Below are positions 18,185-25,996 of a stretch of DNA of 64,000 bases, in pieces (the first letter of the stretch is position 1; each line of letters starts with the position of its first letter). The notes below the pieces were generated by a model. The model saw only the letters and a list, made by a program, of their open reading frames with translations, was not told where the DNA came from and made no database searches. Position numbers and translations under genes: made by a program. The stretch lies in the NCBI GenBank assembly GCA_964384525.1, contig CAYLKO010000003.1, forward strand, positions 18,996 through 82,995, written 5' to 3'. This DNA is from SHZI01 sp964384525 (GTDB lineage Bacteria > Pseudomonadota > Gammaproteobacteria > Steroidobacterales > GCA-2729495).

Positions 18185-19138
18185 ATGCGGCATATCGATT
18201 TCGGCTTTCCCGTTCCACAGGTCTTCCTGGATGGCCGGGCAGACATGCAGTTGGTACGCCGCACACTTGAGCTGGGTGAACGGCTCGGATTCCACAGCGC
18301 GTGGGTGCAGGATCAGGTGGCAGGTGATGTGCCGTTGCATGAGTCGCTGACCTTGCTGGCCTATGCTGCGGCACTCACATCACGCGTGCGTCTTGGCGTG
18401 TCGGTGCTGGTATTCCCGATTCGCAACGCCGTCCATGTTGCGAAGGTCGTCAGCACGCTCGACAACCTGAGTGCCGGCCGCATGATTCTCGGCATCGGCT
18501 TGGGTCATGTTGCCGCCGAAGGTTTTTTCAGCACCTACGGGATCGACAACCGGGAAGCACTGCGACGTTTCAACGAAGGGGTGCAGGTGCTGAAAGCGCT
18601 GTGGACCGAGCCGGCAACCAGCTTCGATGGGCAGTTTTATCAACTCCATGGCACGGGCATGTGGCCCAAGCCCGTGCAGCAGCCGCATGTACCGCTCTGG
18701 TTTGGCGGCCAGCATCCGGATGCGCTGCGCCGGGCGGTGAAGTACGCCGACGGTTACACCTGTGCCGGCCCGAACAGTGCGGCCGATTTTGCCCGCTTTG
18801 TTGCTCTCATCCAGCGCCATCTCGATGAGACCGGTCGGGACCCCGCGACCTTCCCGCTCTCGAAGCGGGTGTATATCGCCATCGACGACAATGCCGGGCG
18901 GGCGAAACGCCGTCTCGACGAATTCTTTGCAACCCGCTATCCATGGCAGATTGCAAAAAATCCGGACTTTGTCGCTGATATCTGTGTTTGGGGCAGCACC
19001 GCCCGGGTCGCCGAGGGTCTGGCCGAGGTCGCGGCCATCGGTGCAACCACGATCATCGCGAATCCACTCTGGGACTTCGAGGAACAGCTCCAGGCGCTGG
19101 CTGCCGAAGTCGTGCCAGCCGTGCGGGCTGCCGTCTGA
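18185..19138 (+). CDS. LLM-class F420-dependent oxidoreductase
   Basis: This is a 317-residue LLM-class protein of the group that includes TIGR03619-type F420-dependent enzymes: ELGERLGFHSAWVQDQVAGD, LGVSVLVFPIRNAVHVAKVV, STLDNLSAGRMILGIGLGHV, and LWFGGQHPDALRRAVKYADG. It belongs to the same gene run as the upstream LLM protein. The reaction is inferred to be hydride transfer with F420; the substrate is unknown. The stop TGA precedes a third LLM frame. Confidence 0.85.
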   Translation: MRHIDFGFPVPQVFLDGRADMQLVRRTLELGERLGFHSAWVQDQVAGDVPLHESLTLLAYAAALTSRVRLGVSVLVFPIRNAVHVAKVVSTLDNLSAGRMILGIGLGHVAAEGFFSTYGIDNREALRRFNEGVQVLKALWTEPATSFDGQFYQLHGTGMWPKPVQQPHVPLWFGGQHPDALRRAVKYADGYTCAGPNSAADFARFVALIQRHLDETGRDPATFPLSKRVYIAIDDNAGRAKRRLDEFFATRYPWQIAKNPDFVADICVWGSTARVAEGLAEVAAIGATTIIANPLWDFEEQLQALAAEVVPAVRAAV

Positions 19139-19163
19139 ACAAGACCATGCAGGCCCGGGAGTG

Positions 19164-20215
19164 ATGCCGCCATCAACATAGATGTCATCCTGGATGCGCG
19201 GGCCGGGCCCCGCGAACTGGCCGAACTGGGTCGGCTGGCCGAGCGTTTCGGCCTGCATGGCGTGTGGGTGTCGAGCCTGGGCGATTCGCGCGATCCCTTT
19301 ACCAACCTGAGCCTGCTCGCACAGACCTCGTCGCGCATCCGGCTGGGGCCGATCGCCGTCAATCCTTTCGATACCCACCCGATGAAGATCGCCAGCGCCC
19401 TGCTGACCCTGAATGAAATGGCCGAAGGCCGTGCCCGGATCGTCATTGGTGGCGGAGGTGAAGCGCTGGAGGCGCTGGGCCTGCAGCCGCAAAGACGGGT
19501 TCGCGCGGTTCGGGAGTGTGTAGCGATCCTGCGTGCGGCCGCCAGTGGCGGGGAGGTCGATCATGCCGGCGAGATCTATCGCGTCAGCCGGCTCAGGCTG
19601 GGGTGGCTCACGGCGCCGCCACCGGAAATCCTCGTGGGCGCGAACCAGCAGCAGATGTTGCGCATGGCAGCACGGTGCGCTGATGGCATCATGCTGAGCG
19701 ACATGCCGCCAGTGCCGGCCGCGGCCGCCATCAGCCTGGTGAACGAGGCGCTGGTCACCCAGGCTGCCAGTGGCGCCCGGCTGGATTCACGCGCGGGCTC
19801 ACGGCCGGATTTTGCCACCACCGTTTTCACGGCATGGCATGTGTACCGGGACCAGCAACAGGCGCGTGAGGAGGCCCGGCGCTGGTTGTACCTGCGGGGC
19901 ATCTTCCGCCCCTGGCTACTGGAGAGCTTTCTGCCGCCGGCCGATGTGGCTCTGGTCATGGCCAGCCGGCCCGCGTTTGCCGCCGCCTTTGCGGCCGGCC
20001 GCAGCCAGGTCGACGGGGTTCCGGACCGGGTGCTGGATGCGCTGGTCAGCGCCCTCACACTCTGCGGTTCGCCGGATGACCTGGATCCGATACGGAGCCA
20101 CCTGCGCGAACTCAAGGCGGCCGGACTCGGTGGTGTCGCCTTGCGCCTGTACCGCGATCCCGCGGCTTCCATCCGCCTCATTGGCCGGGAGATCGTGCCG
20201 GCGCTCGCCGCATAG
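19164..20215 (+). CDS. LLM-class F420-dependent oxidoreductase with unresolved start
   Basis: This is an LLM-class protein similar to the gene at 6645-7688: it shares the pattern HPxKIAxAxLTLNExxxGRA and a glycine-rich phosphate-binding loop IGGGGEALEALGLQPQ. The coding frame is open from the upstream TGA (19136-19138) but holds no ATG, GTG or TTG until GTG 19262, which would delete the first beta strand. Residues corresponding to INIDVILDARAGPRELAELG are present in frame before it. The ATG at 19164 is in a different frame and would connect if one C were missing near 19167. So either a one-base deletion or error, or a rare start codon, affects this gene. It ends at TAG 20213-20215. Confidence 0.7.
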
Positions 20216-20640
20216 GCTGGGCGGCGCAATCTGGCCGGCGGGCGGCGGAGCGCCTTGGTGGTGCGGCGGGATTTCTTGTCATCGAGGCGTCGCTGGCGGG
20301 CGCCGCGGGTGGGCCGGGTGGCAACGCGCGCGCGCGGCACGTGGCCCGCCTCGGCGATCAGCTGATTGAGCCGGAGCAGCGCATCTTCCCGATTCTGCTC
20401 CTGGTTCCGGAAACGCTGGGCCTTGATCACGAGGACACCGTCCCGGGTGAGCCGGCGATCATCAAGAGCCAGCAGACGGGCCTGCAACGCCTCCGGCAAT
20501 GAGGACGCCTGGATATCGAAGCGCAGGTGGATGGCGCTGGATACCTTGTTGACATTCTGGCCACCGGCGCCCTGGGCACGCACGGCGGTCAATTCGATGC
20601 CGGCGGATAGTGCGTCGCCCATCGGGCGGGACGTGGGCAT
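19576..20640 (-). CDS. arfB: ArfB/YaeJ-type peptidyl-tRNA hydrolase (ribosome rescue), with run-on C-terminus
   Basis: This is a class I release-factor-like rescue factor that frees stalled ribosomes. Starting at ATG 20640 the protein has ELTAVRAQGAGGQNVNKVSS, with the catalytic GGQ, then AIHLRFDIQASSLPEALQAR and a basic tail (RPTRGARQRRLDDKKSRR). ArfB proteins end near residue 140, about position 20215 here, but this frame has no stop there and continues for about 210 more codons, antisense to the LLM gene, to TGA-class stop at 19576. The extension (e.g. RRPPARLRRPAY) looks like shadow sequence, so the natural stop has probably been lost by mutation or error. It lies 5 bp after a small upstream gene. 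Confidence 0.7.
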   Translation of the reverse strand: MPTSRPMGDALSAGIELTAVRAQGAGGQNVNKVSSAIHLRFDIQASSLPEALQARLLALDDRRLTRDGVLVIKAQRFRNQEQNREDALLRLNQLIAEAGHVPRARVATRPTRGARQRRLDDKKSRRTTKALRRPPARLRRPAYAASAGTISRPMRRMEAAGSRYRRKATPPSPAALSSRRWLRIGSRSSGEPQSVRALTSASSTRSGTPSTWLRPAAKAAANAGRLAMTRATSAGGRKLSSSQGRKMPRRYNQRRASSRACCWSRYTCHAVKTVVAKSGREPARESSRAPLAAWVTSASFTRLMAAAAGTGGMSLSMMPSAHRAAMRNICCWFAPTRISGGGAVSHPSLSRLTR

Positions 20641-20645
20641 GCGCT

Positions 20646-20999
20646 TCAGGCTGCGCTGCTGAGCAGGGCGCGGATGGCCGCCACGAAATGTTCCAGGTCG
20701 CGCTCCGGTACCGTGCTGGCGGCGAGTTCCGTCCAGTCGATGCCCGGGGTGGCCTGCTCCAGCAGGAGCCGGCCGTCCCGGCCGTTCCACACCAGTCGCT
20801 GGCGCGCTCCCTGACGCTCGAAGCGAACCCGCCAGCTGCCATGGATGCCGGCAGCGGCAACATAGTCCTGCACGCTGCATCCACAGTCGTCACAGGCGGC
20901 CGTCACGGCCTCGGCAAAGGCCTCGGTGGCGGTGGGCAGCTCCTCTGGCGCCATCGCCGCCGGGCGCCGGCCAATCCACATGACTTCGTGTTCTGCCAT
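20646..20999 (-). CDS. Hypothetical protein upstream of arfB
   Basis: This is a 117-residue acidic protein starting at ATG 20999 behind a strong GGGAGG ribosome-binding site. It has a CDDCGC cluster (about residues 35-40) followed by VQDYVAAAGIHGSWRVRFE and DWTELAASTVPERDLEHFVA. There is no signal peptide or membrane segment. The Cys cluster could bind a metal. The 5-bp spacing to arfB makes them an operon. I do not recognise the family. Confidence 0.65.
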   Translation of the reverse strand: MAEHEVMWIGRRPAAMAPEELPTATEAFAEAVTAACDDCGCSVQDYVAAAGIHGSWRVRFERQGARQRLVWNGRDGRLLLEQATPGIDWTELAASTVPERDLEHFVAAIRALLSSAA

Positions 21000-21024
21000 A
21001 TCGGCCTCCCCGTGATCAAAAAGC

Positions 21025-21052
21025 AAAAAAAAGGCCCCGGCAAGCCGGGGCC
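21025..21052 (-). terminator. Intrinsic terminator of the cold-shock gene
   Basis: A perfect 9-bp stem GGCCCCGGC/GCCGGGGCC with a 2-base loop (21033-21052) is followed, in the minus direction, by eight T residues (21032-21025). It directly abuts the csp stop codon. Confidence 0.9.
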
Positions 21053-21340
21053 TCACATCCGTTGATCGTGTTCCCCCCCCAATATCAGACCGGACCTGCT
21101 TTTAAAGGCCCGCCTGATGTCAGGGGAAAAGGGCCCTTTGGACGCCCGCTGGTTCGTCGCGGTGGGCTTGCCACGCTCGTTCGTGACTTCGAAGGTCACG
21201 CTTTGTCCTTCATTGAGGGTCGCGAGACCCGCCGCCTGGACGGCAGTCACATGGACGAAAACGTCCTTCGAGCCGTCGGACGGCTGGATGAACCCATAGC
21301 CCTTCTGGGCATTGAACCACTTGACAGTACCTGTAGCCAT
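21053..21340 (-). CDS. Cold-shock protein (CspA family) with a C-terminal extension
   Basis: This is a CSD-fold RNA chaperone: MATGTVKWFNAQKGYGFIQP, with RNP1 (KGYGFI) and RNP2 (VFVHV) motifs, then LNEGQSVTFEV. Typical CspA proteins are 65-70 residues and end at about NLRA; this one reads on through NQRASKGPFSP to 95 residues, ending GGEHDQRM. The stop is directly next to a perfect intrinsic terminator, which supports the length as real, but a lost stop is possible. The RBS AAGGAAG lies upstream, and a long leader (about 180 nt) with a promoter candidate precedes it. Confidence 0.85.
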   Translation of the reverse strand: MATGTVKWFNAQKGYGFIQPSDGSKDVFVHVTAVQAAGLATLNEGQSVTFEVTNERGKPTATNQRASKGPFSPDIRRAFKSRSGLILGGEHDQRM

Positions 21341-21516
21341 TTCAGTCAGTCTTCCTTAAAAAAAAATAAATAATACCGGCGCAGCCCCCGACCGCTCGGA
21401 AGCGGAGAGGACAGATCCGTACAACGGGGAATTTATGGAACGCATTAGTCGTGGAATATCCCGAACGGGATTGTTCTTTGGTCCAAGGCAGGCCAAAAAT
21501 GCCTATTGCGTGGCGG

Positions 21517-21545
21517 ACGGTATGCGATAACGGTCCACGCGTCAA
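21517..21545 (-). promoter_or_regulatory. Candidate promoter of the cold-shock gene
   Basis: On the minus strand TTGACG (21545-21540) and TACCGT (21522-21517) are spaced 17 bp. They leave a leader of about 170 nt before the csp ATG, as is common for cspA-type genes with structured 5' UTRs. Confidence 0.35.
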
Positions 21546-21587
21546 CTGGATTTTGGCCCGCCGTCGGGCAGATGTCCGGGTGGCGAT

Positions 21588-22715
21588 TCAGCCGGTCAGG
21601 GTCCGGCGCTTGTCCTCGATGTTGCCGATCAGCTTGTCGAATGCCTCGATAAACTTCTGTATTCCTTCATTTTCAAGCTGCCAGGTCACGCGCTTCAGAT
21701 CGATGCCCACGGCTTTGAGGTCTCTCAGGACCTGGCGGGCGGCCGGCACCGACCGGACCACGGACTTGCCCGGTTTTCCATGGTCGTCGAAGGCTGCGGC
21801 GGTGGCCACCGGCATGGTGTTCACGGTGTCCGGCCCTATCAGTGGGTCCACTTTGGCCACGTCGCTGTATGCGGCATTCTTGGTGCCGGTTCTGGCCCAC
21901 ATCAGGCGCTGCGGCCGGGCGCCGGCCGCCGCCATGGCCTTCCAGCGCTCACCGCCGATCAGGCGGCGATAGGTGGCGTAGGCAACCTTGGCATTGGCCA
22001 CGGCGACCTGTCCCTGCAGGGTCTTCGGGTGGGGCTTGAAGGGCGAGCTGCCGTCCGGGCTGATCCGATGCGCCAGCAGCTCATCGACGAGGGTGTCGAT
22101 CCGGCTCACGAAGAAGCTGGCCACGGAAGCCAGTTTGTTCACGGGCTGGCCCGCAGCGTGGCGACGTTCCAGCGCACGCAGCCAGGCTTCGATCACGGCC
22201 TGATAGGCCTCGATGCCGAACAGCAGGGTGATGGTGACGTTGACCCCGCGGAACAGCAGCTCCTCGATGGCCGGGGCGCCTTCCACCGTGCCGGGAATCT
22301 TGATCATCAGGTTTGGCCGGTCGACGAGGGCCGCCAGATGCATGCCTTCGCGGATGGACCCGGCGGTATCGCGGGCCAGCAGCGGGGACACTTCCAGGCT
22401 GACGAAGCCATCGGCGCCATCTGTGTCGCGATGGACGGGCATCAGCACATCACAGGCTTCGCGGATGTCCTGGGTCGTCAGGTCTTCGTAGATCTGCAAG
22501 GCGGAGCGACCGGCGCGAGCGCCGCTGGCGATCTGCCCGTCGTACGCCGGGCTGCCACCGATCGCCTGGCCGAAGATCGCCGGGTTCGACGTGATGCCGC
22601 GCAAGCCCATGTCGCGGATCTGGCGCTGCAGATCCCCGCCGTGGATCAACTCCCGGGACAGGTTGTCCATCCAGTAGCTTTGACCGTAGTCGGACAATTT
22701 GCGCAGGCGGTTCAT
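21588..22715 (-). CDS. tal: Transaldolase
   Basis: This is a 375-residue transaldolase of the longer, type 2 (TalB-like cyanobacterial/actinobacterial) class, transferring dihydroxyacetone units in the pentose phosphate pathway. Visible features: GITSNPAIFGQAIG near residue 40, EVSPLLARDT, the Schiff-base lysine segment LMIKIPGTVEG near residues 138-148, VNVTITLLFGIEAY, and AARPQRLMWARTGTKNA in the C-terminal half. A GAGGAG ribosome-binding site precedes ATG 22715. It is followed on the same strand by csp after 247 bp that hold the csp promoter and leader. Confidence 0.92.
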   Translation of the reverse strand: MNRLRKLSDYGQSYWMDNLSRELIHGGDLQRQIRDMGLRGITSNPAIFGQAIGGSPAYDGQIASGARAGRSALQIYEDLTTQDIREACDVLMPVHRDTDGADGFVSLEVSPLLARDTAGSIREGMHLAALVDRPNLMIKIPGTVEGAPAIEELLFRGVNVTITLLFGIEAYQAVIEAWLRALERRHAAGQPVNKLASVASFFVSRIDTLVDELLAHRISPDGSSPFKPHPKTLQGQVAVANAKVAYATYRRLIGGERWKAMAAAGARPQRLMWARTGTKNAAYSDVAKVDPLIGPDTVNTMPVATAAAFDDHGKPGKSVVRSVPAARQVLRDLKAVGIDLKRVTWQLENEGIQKFIEAFDKLIGNIEDKRRTLTG

Positions 22716-22750
22716 GGGCAGACTCCTCGGGTGGGTGGTTAGAATACCGT

Positions 22751-22963
22751 ATGACCGATGCAGCCCGGCTCGAAGCCCTGGAAATCAAGTGCGCCCACCT
22801 GGAGCATGCGCTGCAGGATCTGAGTGATGTGGTGTATCGCCAGCAACAGGAACTGGATCGCGTGCTGCGCCACAATCAGGCGCTGGCGACCCAGCTGGAG
22901 GCGCTGGAAGTCGCTGCCGAACCGGCCCGCGGACCCCGGGCCGACATCCCGCCGCATTATTGA
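22751..22963 (+). CDS. slyX: SlyX family protein
   Basis: This is a 70-residue protein with an N-terminal coiled coil (RLEALEIKCAHLEHALQDLS, then DVVYRQQQELDRV) and the C-terminal ending PPHY, as in gammaproteobacterial SlyX. Its function is not established. The gene is divergent from tal with 35 bp between starts. Confidence 0.85.
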   Translation: MTDAARLEALEIKCAHLEHALQDLSDVVYRQQQELDRVLRHNQALATQLEALEVAAEPARGPRADIPPHY

Positions 22964-22978
22964 TCCGGTACCCGCCTG

Positions 22979-23602
22979 ATGGGATTGGATGCACCGCTTC
23001 GCGTCATTCCACTCTGGTGCCGCGGCCTGGGCGGCATCGTGGCCCTCGCTGCCATCGCAGCACTTGTTCTCCTGATCGGCGACGCAGCAGCGCACTACAC
23101 CGGGGTCATCAGTGTGGTCGGGCTCGGCGCCCGTGCCCTCCTGTATCTGTGCGTGGCAACGCTCGCCGGCTATGTCGCCGTCACCGGGGTTGCACCCACG
23201 CATCTGTGGCCCCTCGCGGCCCACTCCTGCTGGCCCGACACACCGGAACTGGTGCTGACGCCGGATCTGCATCGCTACGCCTTGCAGCTGCGGAGCCGTC
23301 ATCCCGATGTGCATGAGTGCTGGCTGCTGGATTCAGGTCGCCGCGACCAGTGGTCGCTGCTGGCCCGTGCGGACACCGTGGTTCTGGACCAGCTGCGTGC
23401 CGATTGGCAGCTGCGTCGCAAGGATGTGCACCTGTACCTCAAGGATGATGAGTCCGGGAGCGTGACGCTGGCCTGGGGTCGCTCGGTGCCGGGCGAATTT
23501 GCCGCATGGGACTGGGAACTTGCCGCCGACACGCAGGCGGAATTCCGCTGTCCGGTTTCAGGTGTCACGCGGATCGCGTGTCGACTCTGGCAGAGCGGGT
23601 GA
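22979..23602 (+). CDS. Hypothetical membrane protein
   Basis: This is a 207-residue protein with two predicted transmembrane helices (about residues 17-37 and 45-66) and a soluble C-terminal half containing WLLDSGRRDQWSLLARADTV and VHLYLKDDESGSVTLAWGRS. The layout resembles the toxin/YgfX-like or protein-YgfX family, which pairs a double-helix hairpin with a cytosolic domain, but the match is not firm. It sits 15 bp after slyX. Confidence 0.55.
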   Translation: MGLDAPLRVIPLWCRGLGGIVALAAIAALVLLIGDAAAHYTGVISVVGLGARALLYLCVATLAGYVAVTGVAPTHLWPLAAHSCWPDTPELVLTPDLHRYALQLRSRHPDVHECWLLDSGRRDQWSLLARADTVVLDQLRADWQLRRKDVHLYLKDDESGSVTLAWGRSVPGEFAAWDWELAADTQAEFRCPVSGVTRIACRLWQSG

Positions 23603-23632
23603 CGATATACTGCTGCGGTCCCTGGTCACCGT

Positions 23633-24571
23633 GTGTCTGCCGTGTTGTTCAGAAATCTCGTTCTCTACCGCCTGCCAGCCGGCTTTGCACTGAGCGCCGC
23701 CGAACTTGAAGCAGCACTGGATCGTCGACCCCTCACGGCCTGCGGCAACTTCGATCTGCAGTCGCGGGGCTTTGTCGACAGTGGCTATGAACAGCGCAGG
23801 CTGCATGCCCGCGGTGAGCAATACCTGCTCACGCTTGGCGTCGAACAGAAACTGCTGCCGGCTTCCATCGTCAACCAGGTCGCCAAGGACCGGGCACGGG
23901 AACTCGAACAGCAGCAGGGTTATCCGGTGGGCCGCCGGCAGATGCGTGAATTGAAGGCCCGGGTCGGGGATGAACTGCGCGCGCGGGCACTGACCCGCCG
24001 CACCACCACGCAGGCCTGGCTGGATCTGCACGCCGGCTGGCTCGTCGTGGACAGTGCCAGCATCAATCAGGCGGAGGAGCTGGTCGAGACCCTGCGCGAC
24101 ACGCTGGGGACGCTGCCCGTGCAGCCTTTCAATACCGCCCATGCCCCGACGCACAGCATGGGCGCCTGGCTCACGGCGGGCGAGGCGCCGGGACGTTTCA
24201 GCATCGAGCAGGATCTGGAATTGCAGGCCGTGGATGGTGGCGGCGCCACGATCCGCTATGTACGCCATCCGCTGGACAGCAAGGAGATTCGCGCCCACCT
24301 GCACGCCGGCAAGGTTGCCACCCGGCTGGGTCTTACCTGGAATGGCCGGATCTCGTTCATGCTGCACCAGAATCTGCAATTGCGACGCATCCAGTTCCTG
24401 GATGTCTACAACGATGACAACGCCAAGGGCGAGAATGCAAACGAGCAGTTCGACATCGACTTCGCACTGATGACCGGCGAACTGCATCAGTTGCTCACCG
24501 AGTTGACCGCCGTTCTGGGTGGTGAACAGTCTGCCGGTGACAGGGAGCCCGCAGAACGCCGGGCCGCATGA
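23633..24571 (+). CDS. rdgC: Recombination-associated protein RdgC
   Basis: This is a 312-residue RdgC, a ring-shaped non-specific DNA-binding protein that modulates RecA. Family landmarks: FRNLVLYRLP at the N-terminus, KLLPASIVNQVAKDRA in the first third, then RRTTTQAWLDLHAGWLVVDS (conserved core) and LGLTWNGRISFMLHQNLQLR. The GTG 23633 start is used; a second in-frame GTG at 23642 is close to the usual MWFKN start. RdgC is typical of beta- and gammaproteobacteria and is useful for placing the organism. Confidence 0.9.
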   Translation: MSAVLFRNLVLYRLPAGFALSAAELEAALDRRPLTACGNFDLQSRGFVDSGYEQRRLHARGEQYLLTLGVEQKLLPASIVNQVAKDRARELEQQQGYPVGRRQMRELKARVGDELRARALTRRTTTQAWLDLHAGWLVVDSASINQAEELVETLRDTLGTLPVQPFNTAHAPTHSMGAWLTAGEAPGRFSIEQDLELQAVDGGGATIRYVRHPLDSKEIRAHLHAGKVATRLGLTWNGRISFMLHQNLQLRRIQFLDVYNDDNAKGENANEQFDIDFALMTGELHQLLTELTAVLGGEQSAGDREPAERRAA

Positions 24572-24626
24572 GCGCGGCCCTGAGTACAGCCCAGAGCGTG
24601 GCCCAGAGTACGCACGGCATGCCCTG

Positions 24627-25178
24627 ATGCATCTTCTGCCGCGATCGTTCTACGCAGCGGACACGATCACGGTGGCGCGCTCACTGCTGGGCATGCACCT
24701 CGTGCATCGCTTCAGGGGCACGGAACGCCGCGGGAGAATCGTCGAGACCGAGGCCTACCTCGGCCCGCAGGATCTGGCCGCCCATTCGCGCCACGGCCGC
24801 ACGGCCCGCAATGCCACGATGTTCGGCCCGCCGGGCCATGCCTATGTCTTCCTGATCTACGGCATCCACCATTGCCTGAACGTGGTCACCGGGCGCGAAG
24901 GCCATGGCGCCGCCGTCCTGCTGCGCGCCCTTGAGCCGGTCGCCAATCTCGAGGGCAGAAGCAATGGCCCCGGACTGCTATGTCGCGCCCTCGGCGTCGA
25001 TCGGCGGCTTGATGGGGCAGATCTGCGCGGCGAACGGTTGTATATCGAGGATCCCGGCACGCACCATTTCCGCATCGCCACCAGATCCCGCATCGGTGTC
25101 GACTATGCCGGCGCATGGGCGCGTCGGCGCCTGCGCTTCTACATCAGTGGTAACCCTTGCGTATCGCGCAAGGACTGA
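24627..25178 (+). CDS. 3-methyladenine DNA glycosylase (MPG/AAG type)
   Basis: This is a 183-residue AAG/MPG-family glycosylase that removes alkylated purines in base-excision repair. It starts at ATG 24627 (MHLLPRSFYAADTITVARSL), and shows GRIVETEAYLGPQDLAAHS with the catalytic Glu, GRTARNATMFGPPGHAYVFL, and GIHHCLNVVTG. A longer in-frame start at 24519 adds residues rich in a repeated RGPEY element inside the end of rdgC and is less likely. The C-terminus (GNPCVSRK) is complete before TGA 25176-25178. Confidence 0.88.
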   Translation: MHLLPRSFYAADTITVARSLLGMHLVHRFRGTERRGRIVETEAYLGPQDLAAHSRHGRTARNATMFGPPGHAYVFLIYGIHHCLNVVTGREGHGAAVLLRALEPVANLEGRSNGPGLLCRALGVDRRLDGADLRGERLYIEDPGTHHFRIATRSRIGVDYAGAWARRRLRFYISGNPCVSRKD

Positions 25179-25376
<198 letters not shown>

Positions 25377-25907
25377 TCAGCCTCCCGCAATCGGAAAGTT
25401 CGCCCAGTCATCACTGATCTTGTGCTCATCGATCAGCGTCCGGCGCGCCAGGCGGCCGTCCTTGAACCACTGCCACGTGCGTGCACGGTACTGGCCGCAG
25501 TCGCTGAGCTGGATCATCTCGTAGACATACACGCCCGGTTCGTTGTTGCGCGTCCAGTAGAGCATGCTGGTGCGCGCGAATTCATCGAGCGATACATCCG
25601 CGGCCCAGCCCGCGATGAGGCTGCCTTGCCAGATCAGCCGGCCGTCGCGGATCAGCGCCGGAAAATCGCGGACCTCGGTGCGACCATTGGCCCAGGTGTA
25701 GTGATTGGTCTGGTGGTACGTGCGCGGAGCATCGGGCGGGAACCGGCAAAAGAGCCGGGACTGATGCAGGTCGGCCTGGTGCCCGGTGGCATCGTAGTGC
25801 CGGTAGATGCCGTCCCAGACACCTTCGTGTCGCGCCAGGGTGGCAATCCGGGCACGGGGATCGATCGCGGCAACCGCACTTCGGGATTTCTCGATCACGG
25901 CGTTCAT
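25377..25907 (-). CDS. DUF3598-like protein, last gene of the F420 operon
   Basis: This is a 176-residue protein starting at ATG 25907 behind a perfect AAGGAG. It contains HEGVWDGIYRHYDATGHQAD, LFCRFPPDA, YHQTNHYTWANGRTE, VYVYEMIQLSDCGQYRARTW and ends IAGG. This is the pattern of the DUF3598 lipocalin-like family, whose role is unknown. It lies 89 bp after the cofH part on the same strand. Presence at the end of the F420 operon suggests a small-molecule-binding or F420-linked role (inference). The 3' neighbour is a low-quality gap, so the end of the operon is uncertain. Confidence 0.65.
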   Translation of the reverse strand: MNAVIEKSRSAVAAIDPRARIATLARHEGVWDGIYRHYDATGHQADLHQSRLFCRFPPDAPRTYHQTNHYTWANGRTEVRDFPALIRDGRLIWQGSLIAGWAADVSLDEFARTSMLYWTRNNEPGVYVYEMIQLSDCGQYRARTWQWFKDGRLARRTLIDEHKISDDWANFPIAGG

Positions 25908-25996
25908 GCTGTATCTCCTTGCGTCAGGGTGGATGACTGCAGGAAAACACAGCAGCGAAAGCCGCTCGCTGACAATTCTCAGGCTGATGACTTTTG

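Noticed and set aside
24519..24626. Long N-terminal extension of the 3-methyladenine glycosylase
   Set aside because: The extra residues come from the end of rdgC and a short repeat, and homology begins at ATG 24627.
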